Counted from the stretch's first letter, positions 28,186 through 36,738 are shown. The stretch: DNA of 64,000 nt from Selenomonas sp. (GCA_022482925.1 JAKVOG010000009.1:1-64000); one strand, 5' to 3'. Notes: generated by a model from the sequence alone, not told the origin. Program-made: numbers and translations.

Positions 28186-29765
28186 CTCAAACTTCGCACA
28201 TCCCAAACAAGCCTGCAGTAATGCATGGCAAGGGAATGTGACTTATTAAATACCAAACTCATGCACACTGTTTCAAACAGTTGTGCCATAAATTTGGCAG
28301 ATTTTTCAAGAAAGAATCCAGCATCTTATCCAATTCCTTTTCCATGAAAAGTATTCGCTCTTTTATCTGGTCAACAAATGTCTTCAGTACCAAGAGCAAT
28401 GCTTCCATATAGTGTAAATCCTGCAGTTCGTCATAAGATGCAAAAAACAGATCACCAATGCTTCGTTTATCTGTATTTCGGCGCTGTTCTAGCGACAACA
28501 TCGTGTAACGAGCAAAGACAATAGATACGTGGGCTGTCATAGCATCATAAGACATAGTTCTGCTTTCTTTTCCAAGCTTCAGGAATGACTTGCACATCTT
28601 GAAAAAGACTTCAATACTCCAGCGCTTGCCATAAGTCTGGATAATTTCTTCTTCAGACAAGCTGACATCTGTCGAAGCTAAGATGAGGTATTCCTGGCGA
28701 TTATTCTTATTCCTCACGAAAACCAATTTCACCGGTGTGGATTTGGAGCCTTTCACAGCCTCAACTTCTACAGACAGCAGGAATTTAGAACGTCCGCGAC
28801 GCTTCGTAGCAGAACGAAAAATGGCTGGCGCACTTTGCATACGGCCATTGTAACGGAAATGGATTTTCTCCGATTTCTTGGACATGGCAATAACGTCATA
28901 GCCAATTTCCTTGATTTGAATCAGGGAAGATGGCGAGCAGAACCAAGTGTCAAAAAGAACGTGCTTCGCTGGAATCTGTGCAGTCTTTGCTTCTTTCAGA
29001 AGCGTCAGGACTACACTGGTCGCTTTGGATTGAGCCAGTTTACGCTGTTTGCCGCCATTGCTTCTAGCATCGATGTCAGAGGATGCTTCCTGGAGGCGGT
29101 TCTCACGATTTGCTGAGGACAGCAGGCAATGGCTGAGCGGCAGGAAAGAATTTCCATCACTCCATCCAAGCGTCAGCATGCGAAAACCTTTCGTATACTT
29201 ATGCTCTACATGGTCAAAAACTTTTGCCAGAAGCTCAACCTTCTTAGAACGAGATCTGCTGAAAAGCGAATCATCGACAATGAGCACATTGCGGCGATTC
29301 TCGTCAGTCAGCGGAGCAACTTTCTGGATGACCTTAGCACCAAGATGCAGTGTGAATTTTCGCCAGTTAATGCTGCAGGAATTCATGAAGCGGTAAAGCG
29401 TATCTTTTGCAAAGGGGATGGATGCTGAAGCTTCCTTCTCCTTCTGAAAAAACGATTTACTGCCGAATGCATTTTCAAAGGCAACTTGAAAGACGTCTTT
29501 TACCGAAAAGCCGCGTACTTTATACGCATTGCAGGATTTGAGAATCTTACCAACCTGAAATTCTTCAAGAAAATGTGAGATTTTCGAGGAAAGGAGTTCA
29601 CTGGACTGATGATTTTGTGCTACAATATTCATGGCATAAGCCCTCCGTTTTTGCTGTGATTTGTTTGACGACTTTATTATACAAAACGGAAATGGCTTAT
29701 GCTATTTTATTTTTGGAAAGCTGATTTAAGAATTAATTGGCAGTTTCACAACTGCGAAGTTTGAG
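28186..29765 (-). mobile_element. IS4-type insertion sequence between hsdM and the PIN gene
   Basis: 1580 bp bounded by inverted repeats CTCAAACTTCGCA (28186-28198) and its exact complement (29753-29765). A perfect 7-bp target duplication TTTTATA lies at 28179-28185 and 29766-29772. Removing it leaves about 50 bp between hsdM and the PIN gene, restoring one operon. Confidence 0.92.
28259..29632 (-). CDS. IS4 family transposase
   Basis: 457 residues with the IS4 DDE core: LIVDDSLFSRSRSKKVE, HVLFDTWFCSPSSL, and the Y-(2)-R-(3)-E-(6)-K signature seen as YGKRWSIEVFFKMCK. Length and arrangement match IS4-family elements of Firmicutes. Transcribed in the same direction as the hsd operon. Intact, so it may still move, and it may have a polar effect on pin-hsdS-hsdR. 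Confidence 0.93.
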   Translation of the reverse strand: MNIVAQNHQSSELLSSKISHFLEEFQVGKILKSCNAYKVRGFSVKDVFQVAFENAFGSKSFFQKEKEASASIPFAKDTLYRFMNSCSINWRKFTLHLGAKVIQKVAPLTDENRRNVLIVDDSLFSRSRSKKVELLAKVFDHVEHKYTKGFRMLTLGWSDGNSFLPLSHCLLSSANRENRLQEASSDIDARSNGGKQRKLAQSKATSVVLTLLKEAKTAQIPAKHVLFDTWFCSPSSLIQIKEIGYDVIAMSKKSEKIHFRYNGRMQSAPAIFRSATKRRGRSKFLLSVEVEAVKGSKSTPVKLVFVRNKNNRQEYLILASTDVSLSEEEIIQTYGKRWSIEVFFKMCKSFLKLGKESRTMSYDAMTAHVSIVFARYTMLSLEQRRNTDKRSIGDLFFASYDELQDLHYMEALLLVLKTFVDQIKERILFMEKELDKMLDSFLKNLPNLWHNCLKQCA

Positions 29766-29810
29766 TTTTATATTCTAAGCATACTCAAAATTTACAATGT
29801 ACAAAACTTA

Positions 29811-31298
29811 TCACAATCCATACCCAATCATCCCCAGCCGTTTTTTGATCTCAGCCTCCAGTTCATGAGACTTTACGAATTGACCGGCTAGTTCGCCAGT
29901 CAGCCGGGTCATTTTCTCATCAAAGGGTTCACCATCATCCTCAATTTCCTCAATGCCGACATAGCGTCCCGGCGTGAGGATATAGTCGTGGCTGCGTACC
30001 TCGTCAAGTTCGGCTGATTTGCAGAAACCTTTTACATCCTCGTAGCCTGTACCTTTACACCATGCATGATAGGTATCGCAAATCCGCAGGATTTCTTCCG
30101 GCTTAAGTTCACGGTGCTTGCGTGTCTCCATATAACCCAGTTTGCGTGCGTCGATAAACAAGATCTTGTCCTTGCGCGCAGCCTTGTTCTTGCTCAGGAA
30201 CCACAGGCAGACCGGGATGGTGACATTGTAGAACAGATTCGGCGGCATCGTGATGATGCAGTCTACCATATGATCTTCGATAATGTTTTTTCGAATTTCT
30301 GCCTCAGCCTTGGTACTGGTACTCATCGAGCCATTGGCCAATACAAAACCAGCTACACCTTTACGCGGTGTCAACTTGCTAATAATATGCTCAATCCAGG
30401 CATAGTTAGCATTATTAGCTGGCGGCACGCCGTATTTCCAACGGGCATCCTCGGTATTCAGCGCATAATCGGATACATTGAACGGAGGATTAGCCAAAAC
30501 AAAATCTGCCCGCAGGCCTTTGTGCAGGTCGTTGGCGAATGTATCCCCATCACGCTTGCCGAGATCGCCATCAATGCCACGGATAGCCAGATTCATCTTG
30601 CACAACCGCCAGGTCGTCGCCGTGTATTCCTGCCCGAAGATATGGATATCATCGGTACGCCCCTGATGTTCCTCGACAAACCGCTTCGACTGGACGAACA
30701 TCCCACCGCTGCCACAGCAGGGATCATAGACACGGCCCCGGAATGGCTCGATCATACCGACAAGCAGTTTGACAATAGCCGGCGGCGTGTAGAACTCACC
30801 CTCACTGGAACCGAATTTTCCCAGAAAATACTCATAGACGCGTCCCAGCACATCCTGTGCCTTCGCTTCTTTATTGCCCAGATTGAACGAGAACAGATCA
30901 ATGAGCTCACCCAGCTTTATTTTATCAAGTTCCGGACGCGCATAGTTCTTCGGCAAGACACCCTTCAGCGTTTCATTTTCCCGCTCGATTGCCATCATCG
31001 CATTATCAATCGTCTGCCCAATGGTCGGTTTTTTCGCATCCGCCTTGATTGCCTGCCAACGCGCTTCCTCCGGCACAAAGAAGATATTATCCGCCACATA
31101 CGCATCCGGATCTTCTTCGAACCCTTCTTTTTCATTTACTAATGTCTGGTGTTTCTCCTCAAAACTATCCGATATATATTTCAGAAAGATCAGCCCAAGA
31201 ATCACGCTTTTATAATCAGAAGGCTGAATATTCCCACGAAGCTTATCTGCCATCTCCCATAGTTTATCTTCAAAATCCAACTGTACTGCCAATTCCAA
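29811..31298 (-). CDS. hsdM: Type I DNA methyltransferase subunit HsdM
   Basis: 495 residues: N-terminal helical domain, then an adenine methyltransferase with SAM motif [11 protein letters not shown] (~190) and catalytic NPPFN (~273). [13 protein letters not shown] is the typical HsdM signature before motif I. The gene begins 22 bp after the XRE repressor stop and probably shares its transcript. Partner of HsdS and HsdR. Confidence 0.96.
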   Translation of the reverse strand: MELAVQLDFEDKLWEMADKLRGNIQPSDYKSVILGLIFLKYISDSFEEKHQTLVNEKEGFEEDPDAYVADNIFFVPEEARWQAIKADAKKPTIGQTIDNAMMAIERENETLKGVLPKNYARPELDKIKLGELIDLFSFNLGNKEAKAQDVLGRVYEYFLGKFGSSEGEFYTPPAIVKLLVGMIEPFRGRVYDPCCGSGGMFVQSKRFVEEHQGRTDDIHIFGQEYTATTWRLCKMNLAIRGIDGDLGKRDGDTFANDLHKGLRADFVLANPPFNVSDYALNTEDARWKYGVPPANNANYAWIEHIISKLTPRKGVAGFVLANGSMSTSTKAEAEIRKNIIEDHMVDCIITMPPNLFYNVTIPVCLWFLSKNKAARKDKILFIDARKLGYMETRKHRELKPEEILRICDTYHAWCKGTGYEDVKGFCKSAELDEVRSHDYILTPGRYVGIEEIEDDGEPFDEKMTRLTGELAGQFVKSHELEAEIKKRLGMIGYGL

Positions 31299-31320
31299 TC
31301 AATCCTTTCCCTTATCAAAT

Positions 31321-31953
31321 TCATTCAGCAAACAATGTATAGTAGTCCTTCAATATATCTTTCTTTTCATTACAGGAAAGTTCAACCCACTGTTTCACGA
31401 TTTCATCATCATAAGCTAACATATGCATTTGAGCAGATTCTGCTTCATCGATAGCAACCTCCCAATAAGTATCACCTTGCTTTACGAGTAAATCCACACG
31501 ATTATTTCTAAATGCATCATATTCAATCCCCGTCTTTTGATGTAATACATAGACTAAAGACAGGAACATAAATGCCCCCCTAGAGTCAATAGCATCATAT
31601 ATTAATCCATGTGTTTTTTCTGTAATAATCAAAAACTGACGGGGATATTGCCCGACTATTAAAGCGCCAAATATATAGTCTATGTCACCAATATATAATT
31701 TATCTTCGCCCTTAATAACATACGATATAGTACCTTCCGGCTCAGCGAACAATTTTGATCTTCCTACCATAAAGTCTAATGATACATTAAAATAGTCCGC
31801 TAATTTTAGTAGATTCTCATAACTCGGATTGACATCACTTTTCTCATAGGCAAAAATGGTTCGTTTCTTTACCCCCAATATATCAGCAACCTCTTCAGCT
31901 GTCATACCTGCTTTTTTCCTTAGGAATTTCAAAACGCTAGCAAAGCCTATCAA
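31321..31953 (-). CDS. XRE family repressor, first gene of the R-M operon
   Basis: About 211 residues from a TTG at 31953 with GGAG seven bases upstream; longer in-frame starts lack an RBS and run through the operators. HTH_3 domain: LRKKAGMTAEEVADILGVKK and YEKSDVNPSYENLLKLADYF. The C-terminal ~140 residues are unrecognised. It lies divergent from the excisionase-like gene, with two palindromes between them, and upstream of hsdM. It likely represses both directions and thereby links R-M expression with mobility. Confidence 0.82.
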   Translation of the reverse strand: MIGFASVLKFLRKKAGMTAEEVADILGVKKRTIFAYEKSDVNPSYENLLKLADYFNVSLDFMVGRSKLFAEPEGTISYVIKGEDKLYIGDIDYIFGALIVGQYPRQFLIITEKTHGLIYDAIDSRGAFMFLSLVYVLHQKTGIEYDAFRNNRVDLLVKQGDTYWEVAIDEAESAQMHMLAYDDEIVKQWVELSCNEKKDILKDYYTLFAE

Positions 31954-31980
31954 ATTAGACACTCCTATCCTAAAAATATA

Positions 31981-32047
31981 TTGACAATGCATTTTAAATG
32001 CACTAATATAGGTTTTGTAAAGTGCATTTAAAATGCACTTTACAAAA
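31981..32047 (+). promoter_or_regulatory. Promoter with two palindromic operators
   Basis: TTGACA (31981-31986), a 17-bp spacer and TAATAT (32004-32009) form a strong rightward promoter. The spacer contains the palindrome TGCATTTTAAATGCA. A second site, GTGCATTTAAAATGCAC, is the core of a 35-bp palindrome (32013-32047) that starts just after the -10. Both sites share TGCATTT/AAATGCA and would be bound by the divergent XRE repressor. Confidence 0.78.
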
Positions 32048-32078
32048 TTCACTCTATATAAAAGGAGGACAAAACACT

Positions 32079-32315
32079 ATGGACCAAAACAAAGTCTTAT
32101 TAACTGCCGAGGAGGCCGCTCAGCGGATTTTCGGTGGCAAACGCTCAGCTTGGAGCCTGTTGCAGGATGCCAAGAAGAAGCGGCTTCCCAGCCTGCATAT
32201 CGGCAACCGGGTGTTCTTCGAGCTCAACTCGCTCAATCTCTACATCGAGCAGCAGCTGCAAAGCAGCCTTACCACGGAGGTGACCATCGTTGACGGCATC
32301 CGCAAAATCGACTAA
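32079..32315 (+). CDS. Excisionase-like helix-turn-helix protein
   Basis: 78 residues with a MerR/excisionase-type fold: LLTAEEAAQRIFGGKRSAW then LPSLHIGNRVFFELNSLNLY. AAAGGAGG nine bases before the ATG marks the start. First gene of the rightward operon, so probably controls excision or replication of the island. It overlaps the next gene. Confidence 0.72.
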   Translation: MDQNKVLLTAEEAAQRIFGGKRSAWSLLQDAKKKRLPSLHIGNRVFFELNSLNLYIEQQLQSSLTTEVTIVDGIRKID

Positions 32316-33150
32316 GCGCTATTACTGGATCAAGCTCAAGCAGGATTTCTTTGGTCAAAAGGAAATCAAGAAACTCCGCAGGCTGCCTGGTGGCGATACA
32401 CTCACCATCATCTTCCTGAAATTACAACTGCTCAGCCTAAACGACAACGGAATCATCTACTTTGACGGTCTCGAAAAGAGCTTTGAAGAAGAGATTGCCT
32501 TGGAAATCGACGAGGAACCGGATAATGTCCGTTTCACCATCAGCTACCTGCTCCAAATCGGCTGGATTGAAGAAAGCAACACCGACGAAGCCATTTCGTA
32601 CAATCTCGTCAAAATTGAAGTGGGTAGTGAAAGCACCTCTGCAGCCCGTGTCCGTAAGCATCGCGCCAATTTAGCTTCATTGAAGGCGTTACAATGTAAT
32701 GGCCTTGTAACAATCAGTAACAAAAACGTAACGACAGAACAAGAACAAGAGACAGAGACAGATAAAGAACAACAACAACAAGAGAAACACAATCCTGTGG
32801 ATAAGTGTTGTTGTGTTGTTGCTTCTCCGAAATCTGTTTTACAGGTCAAAGACCTAGCCGTGAAATTGCAGATTTCTCCTGCTACGGTCGCCTCGCTGAT
32901 CCAGTCCTATGGGCTGGACCGATTCAAGAAACAGCTGGATAATCTCCAGCGTACCCCCAATATACGCAATAATGGGGCCTGGCTTCGTAGTGCTCTAAAA
33001 AAGGATTACGAGCTCGCCCCATCGTTGCAACCGCCTGTTGCCGATCCTGACTGTCCAAAGTGTCATGGCACAGGCAAAGTCCAATTCGTCGTAGACGGCA
33101 CGAATGAGATCATTTCCCGCTCGTGTTCCTGCCTGCGACACCGGAACTAG
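32290..33150 (+). CDS. Phage-type replisome organizer/replication protein
   Basis: 286 residues, TTG start overlapping the previous gene. The N-terminal ~110 residues (YYWIKLKQDFFGQKEIKKLR, GGDTLTIIFLKLQLLSL) match the phage replisome organizer N-terminal domain found in Firmicutes prophages and mobile elements. A Gln/Glu-rich linker follows, then a helical region and a zinc-finger-like CPKCHGTG...CSC end. It suggests the island can replicate after excision. Intact. Confidence 0.75.
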   Translation: MTASAKSTKRYYWIKLKQDFFGQKEIKKLRRLPGGDTLTIIFLKLQLLSLNDNGIIYFDGLEKSFEEEIALEIDEEPDNVRFTISYLLQIGWIEESNTDEAISYNLVKIEVGSESTSAARVRKHRANLASLKALQCNGLVTISNKNVTTEQEQETETDKEQQQQEKHNPVDKCCCVVASPKSVLQVKDLAVKLQISPATVASLIQSYGLDRFKKQLDNLQRTPNIRNNGAWLRSALKKDYELAPSLQPPVADPDCPKCHGTGKVQFVVDGTNEIISRSCSCLRHRN

Positions 33151-33372
33151 GTGTGCAATCTCACGAGAAGCTGCACACTTCTCATGAGCTCACACTCCTG
33201 TTCTTAGTATACCACAAAACTTTCATGCTCTCAGCATCGAAGTAAGGTTTTGTGCTATTGCAAGCTCCCCGTTTGGATAGCCTTCGGCTTCTCCAAACGG
33301 AGCTTGCAAGGGGTGGCTTTGCCTCCCCTCTGAACCCCTCTCACAATCTCGCAATGAACCGGAGGTTACATC
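33151..33372 (+). other. Candidate origin of transfer (oriT)
   Basis: Non-coding stretch directly upstream of mobC and the relaxase. It holds an imperfect inverted repeat around GTGTGCA (33152-33200) and a strong hairpin, GCAAGCTCC/CGTTTGGA with its complement (33261-33309), followed by GGGGTGGCTTTGCC. Location and structure fit an oriT, but the nick site is not identified. Confidence 0.5.
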
Positions 33373-33666
33373 ATGCGAAATCGTAAAAATCAAATTCTCA
33401 TCCGCATGAGCGATGCAGAATTCAGCCAATATCAGAACCGCCGGGCACGTTCCGGCAAATCAGGCAATGCGTTTTGCCTTGCTTGCCTGCTCAACCATCC
33501 CATCCGGGTGGTTGAACACTTGCCGGAGATGCTCCGACAGCTCAAAGCCATCGGCAACAACTTGAATCAGATTGCCCGCGCAGCCAATTCCGGCTTTCAG
33601 GCACCACCAGTAACACGAGAAATCCAAGAAGAAGTAAATCTGCTATGGCAATTATTAAAGCCGTAA
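33373..33666 (+). CDS. mobC: Mobilization protein MobC
   Basis: 97 residues with the MobC-type C-terminus LRQLKAIGNNLNQIARAANS, which identifies this relaxosome accessory family. The N-terminus resembles a ribbon-helix-helix. CGGAGG precedes the ATG. It overlaps the relaxase gene by 22 bases. It would bind oriT and assist strand opening. Confidence 0.88.
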   Translation: MRNRKNQILIRMSDAEFSQYQNRRARSGKSGNAFCLACLLNHPIRVVEHLPEMLRQLKAIGNNLNQIARAANSGFQAPPVTREIQEEVNLLWQLLKP

Positions 33667-34643
33667 GCTCGGGGGCCAGCCTGGGGCATATCATGGCCTA
33701 TGTCGACAAGAAGAACGCCCTGACACATGGCAAGGACTGTTCCGATGACCGGAAGGATGCCCTGCGTGAGATGCGCCTTACCAAGGAGATCTGGGAGAAG
33801 CGTGGCGGCCGCCAGTATAAGCACTATATCCAGAGCTTTTCCCCCGAGGAAAGCAACCAGCTCTCCGCTCAGACGGTCAATGAGATTGGCCTGAAATGGG
33901 CGCAGCAGAACTTTCCGGGCCATGAAGTCTTTGTGAGCACGCACACGGATCGGGGGCATACACACAACCATTTTGTCGTAAACTCGGTCAATTTTGAGAC
34001 TGGTAGGAAGCTCCATCTCGAAAAAGCAGCCCTAGAACGCTTCAAAACGCTCTCAGACGAAATTTGCAAGCATTATGGTCTATCTGTATTGGAGCGTGGT
34101 CAAAAATTATTCAGAGGTGACGTGAGGACCTATGACACGAAAAAATATCAATGTCTGGCCCAGAACAAATCCTATCTGGCAAAAGCCGCGCTGGATATGA
34201 ATAAAGCCCTTGCCCTGAGCACGAATCTAAAAGAATTCAAGCAAGCCATGAAAAAGCTTGGCTACGATGTGGACTGGAAGGACAACCGCAAGCATGTCAC
34301 ACTGACGGCCCCCAATGGCAAGAAGATACGCACGAGCAATCTGGCTAAGACATTCAGCGAACCCAAATTCACGAAAGAAGGCATCGAAGATGAATTTATA
34401 CGAACACAGGAACGCTTACAGCAACGAAGCCCTGCAAGAAATGGATACGCTCGAAAGCCAGGAATTCCAACGGCTGGAAAACCTGCTGCTGAAAAAGTCC
34501 CTCGCGATATCCAACGAAAATTTCAAGACCTTAAGCGAAGAACAGTCGGCCAAGCTCTCGGCCCTGCGGAAGTTCCTGCTGCAAATAGCCGGGCAAGTAA
34601 AATCACTCAGCAACAGCAACGCAGTCTTGGCCGCGGGCTTTGA
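33645..34643 (+). CDS. mobA: MOBP-type relaxase
   Basis: 332 residues. N-terminal relaxase domain with catalytic Tyr candidates (YVDKKNALTHG), and the metal-binding HxDxxHxH motif THTDRGHTHNHFVVNSVNF (~99-117). C-terminal part is basic and low-complexity. It nicks oriT and pilots the strand. It is short for a relaxase; the last 84 codons overlap the MobB-like gene in another frame. Confidence 0.88.
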   Translation: MAIIKAVSSGASLGHIMAYVDKKNALTHGKDCSDDRKDALREMRLTKEIWEKRGGRQYKHYIQSFSPEESNQLSAQTVNEIGLKWAQQNFPGHEVFVSTHTDRGHTHNHFVVNSVNFETGRKLHLEKAALERFKTLSDEICKHYGLSVLERGQKLFRGDVRTYDTKKYQCLAQNKSYLAKAALDMNKALALSTNLKEFKQAMKKLGYDVDWKDNRKHVTLTAPNGKKIRTSNLAKTFSEPKFTKEGIEDEFIRTQERLQQRSPARNGYARKPGIPTAGKPAAEKVPRDIQRKFQDLKRRTVGQALGPAEVPAANSRASKITQQQQRSLGRGL

Positions 34644-34872
34644 TCAGGCCATCCAGTCGCAGCTGGATGCCGCACTTGTACCGAGACTGAACGGCCTTGC
34701 CGATAGCCTGACCAAATCGACAGCCGCAGCAAACAAGAGCCTGCATGAACTGCAACAGAGGTCACGCACCTATTACCAACATCGCCAGAATATCGACCTG
34801 GCTATCCTCATCATGACCGTTTGCAGCTTCTGCATGAGCACGGCGGCCCTGCTGAAAGTATTTCATTCCTGA
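34390..34872 (+). CDS. MobB-like membrane protein overlapping the relaxase gene
   Basis: 160 residues starting MNLYEHRNAYSNEALQEM. The ATG lies inside the relaxase gene in a different frame, with GAAGG eight bases upstream. Helical, coiled-coil-like region (~15-130) and one C-terminal transmembrane helix (LAILIMTVCSFCMSTAALL). Overlap of 254 bases with mobA plus a membrane anchor is the layout of MobB in ColE1 and RSF1010 plasmids, where it stabilises the relaxosome. Homology to those proteins is not shown. Confidence 0.65.
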   Translation: MNLYEHRNAYSNEALQEMDTLESQEFQRLENLLLKKSLAISNENFKTLSEEQSAKLSALRKFLLQIAGQVKSLSNSNAVLAAGFDQAIQSQLDAALVPRLNGLADSLTKSTAAANKSLHELQQRSRTYYQHRQNIDLAILIMTVCSFCMSTAALLKVFHS

Positions 34873-34892
34873 GTCGAGAAAGGAGCATCATC

Positions 34893-35276
34893 ATGAAACT
34901 CATGTTCAAAGATACCGCACACCGCGACTTTTTCTTTGCCGAGATAAAACATTGCCCGCAAGACTGCTACTACCTCCCGTTGCTTTATCTCATCGGCCTG
35001 ACAGCCACGACCCGGCAGCATTTCCCGGCCATCTATCAGCCCGGCGACGGCATCCAGCCGGAAGTCTTTGCCGAGGGCTGGCAGACCTCGACCTCGTTCA
35101 AGATCCTGCGGCTCGCGTTCAATCTGTTCAACGATTGCTGCAGCGATACCTACGAGGAAAGCCAGAACGCAGACTGCTACTGCGTGAGCGAAATCTTTGC
35201 CACGGCCTATGCGCCGTACTTCATCGAGGCCATAAGGCTGCGCTACCCGAATTACCTGCCGGCAAAGGGGGCCTGA
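34893..35276 (+). CDS. DUF6075 family protein
   Basis: 127 residues; ATG at 34893 with AAAGGAG nine bases upstream. FKDTAHRDFF, CYYLPLLYLIGL and FAPYFIEAIRLRYPNY match a small family common on Firmicutes mobile elements (I place it in DUF6075). Function unknown. It lies between the mobilization genes and the integrase and is probably co-transcribed. Confidence 0.68.
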   Translation: MKLMFKDTAHRDFFFAEIKHCPQDCYYLPLLYLIGLTATTRQHFPAIYQPGDGIQPEVFAEGWQTSTSFKILRLAFNLFNDCCSDTYEESQNADCYCVSEIFATAYAPYFIEAIRLRYPNYLPAKGA

Positions 35277-35282
35277 GCATCT

Positions 35283-36500
35283 ATGTCCATCGAACAACGT
35301 GGCAAGAATATCTGGCGCGTGACTATCAGCAATGGCTATGATCAACGTGGCAGACAGGTCCGTTATACAAACACCATCCACGGCTCCTACAAGGACGCGA
35401 CCACCGCCGAAAAGCTGCTGGCCGCCGAGGTGGCCAAGAAAAGACAGGCCAAGGAATCACCAAAGAAAATGTCCCTGCATGACTTTTTCGCTTACTGGCT
35501 GGAGAACTATGCCCGACCGCACCTAGCAGAAAAGACCATTGCGCTTTATATCTACGAATTCCGCCGCATTGATACCGCACTTGGCAGCAAGCCGATCGAC
35601 AAGATAGAGCCACGACATCTCTTAATGTTCTATGACAATCTGCGCAAATGTCCCCGTCTGGATCAACGTGGGGGCCATTTATCCGCTACAAGCATCCGCA
35701 AGTACCACACGCTGCTGCATCTGCTGTTCAAACGGGCCGTGCGCTGGCAAATGATCTTCTCCAATCCGGTCGATAAAGTAGATCCGCCAGCCTATAAGTA
35801 TCAAAACGAGAAAACCATCCTCGACAAAGATCAAGCCGGACGATTTCTCCTGCTGCTCAAAGATGAGCCCTTGAAACATCAAGCATGGAGTATCCTCGCA
35901 ATTGCCCTTGGGTTACGGCGCGGTGAGATCTTCGCGTTGCAATGGAAGCACATCGACTTTGCAACCAAGACCATCCTCATCGAGCAATCATCCAAGGCAA
36001 AGAGGGGTGGTGGTGTCGTTATTGGGCCGACTAAAAGCCGACGTGCGCGTCTCTTATCCGCGCCAGACAGCCTGATGCAGCTTTTGGACGCCTATCATAC
36101 AGAGTATAGCGTCCTGCGTGAAGAAACTGCCAACAAGTGGGAAGGTGCCAGCGATTTAACCGAAAACTTCCTGTTCACGACCTGGAACGGTCTTCCTGGC
36201 TGCCCGGATGCCATGAACACCTGGCTGCGACGTTTCGTCAAGGCCCATGATCTGCCCAAGATCTCACCGCACAGCTTCCGGCACATGGCTGCCACCTATC
36301 TGATCACGGCTGGTGTCGATATCAGAACCGTTGCTGGCAAGCTAGGCCATGCAAACTCGACCACGACACAGTTGGTTTACAGCCACCTCTTGCGGCAGGC
36401 AGAGTATGAGACTGCCGATGTCATGGATAGCATATTGCAAGACAGCCTAAAAAATGCGGAGCAAAGGCAGTGTGGTCACGACGGTAAACACCAAAAATAA
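35283..36500 (+). CDS. int: Tyrosine recombinase/integrase of the island
   Basis: 405 residues. N-terminal arm-binding and SAM-like core-binding domains (~65-165), then the catalytic domain with Arg in LGLRRGEIFALQW (~212), HSFRHMAATYL (HxxR, ~329), GHANSTTTQLVYSHL (His and the nucleophilic Tyr, ~366). Phage-integrase family of ICE/IME type. It lies 50 bp from the tRNA-Arg attachment site; arm-like repeats overlap its last codons. Intact, so excision is plausible. Confidence 0.95.
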   Translation: MSIEQRGKNIWRVTISNGYDQRGRQVRYTNTIHGSYKDATTAEKLLAAEVAKKRQAKESPKKMSLHDFFAYWLENYARPHLAEKTIALYIYEFRRIDTALGSKPIDKIEPRHLLMFYDNLRKCPRLDQRGGHLSATSIRKYHTLLHLLFKRAVRWQMIFSNPVDKVDPPAYKYQNEKTILDKDQAGRFLLLLKDEPLKHQAWSILAIALGLRRGEIFALQWKHIDFATKTILIEQSSKAKRGGGVVIGPTKSRRARLLSAPDSLMQLLDAYHTEYSVLREETANKWEGASDLTENFLFTTWNGLPGCPDAMNTWLRRFVKAHDLPKISPHSFRHMAATYLITAGVDIRTVAGKLGHANSTTTQLVYSHLLRQAEYETADVMDSILQDSLKNAEQRQCGHDGKHQK

Positions 36501-36509
36501 ACACCAAGA
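36485..36509. repeat. Integrase arm-site-like repeat, right end
   Basis: AAACACCAAAAATAAACACC here matches the left-end copy at 18577-18600 apart from one inserted A. Same orientation at both ends. Confidence 0.5.
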
Positions 36510-36516
36510 GTCAGAA

Positions 36517-36544
36517 AAGGCCTCCCGATTTCTCGGGAGGCCTT
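36517..36544 (-). terminator. Terminator after tRNA-Arg, supplied by the island
   Basis: AAGGCCTCCCGA and its complement form a 12-bp stem; on the minus strand TTTTC follows. It replaces the original tRNA terminator now at 18377-18408. Confidence 0.7.
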
Positions 36545-36552
36545 GAATTTAC

Positions 36553-36629
36553 TGGTGCGATTGGTCAGAGTCGAACTGACGACCCTCTGCTTAGGAGGCA
36601 GATGCTCTATCCAACTGAGCTACAACCGC
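36553..36629 (-). tRNA. tRNA-Arg (anticodon CCT)
   Basis: 77 nt with a full cloverleaf: acceptor GCGGTTG/CAATCGC (one G-T pair), D arm AGCTCAG, anticodon stem TCTGC/GCAGA with loop CTCCTAA, T arm with GTTCGACTC, encoded CCA. The 3' half is identical to the fragment at the far end of the island. Confidence 0.95.
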
Positions 36630-36738
36630 AATTAGAGTACCGATATATTATATCATCATTATTCTGTTTTTTCCACTGGAAACTTTCTGCAGTATGGCAA
36701 TCTCTGTTCTTGCACGATACGAACTGCAACGTGTCGTA

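Larger units (their letters stand above)
18414..36598. mobile_element. Integrative mobilizable island in tRNA-Arg(CCU)
   Basis: About 18.2 kb bounded by 49-bp direct repeats, with a tyrosine integrase next to the intact tRNA. Cargo: AlbA-like ATPase, RelB/DinJ-type antitoxin, reverse transcriptase with RNA-like leader, type I R-M with PIN nuclease, XRE repressor, excisionase-like protein, replication protein, MobC, relaxase, MobB-like protein, DUF6075 protein. No type IV secretion genes are present, so transfer would depend on a helper element. The defence block is AT-rich compared with the flanks. Confidence 0.88.
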
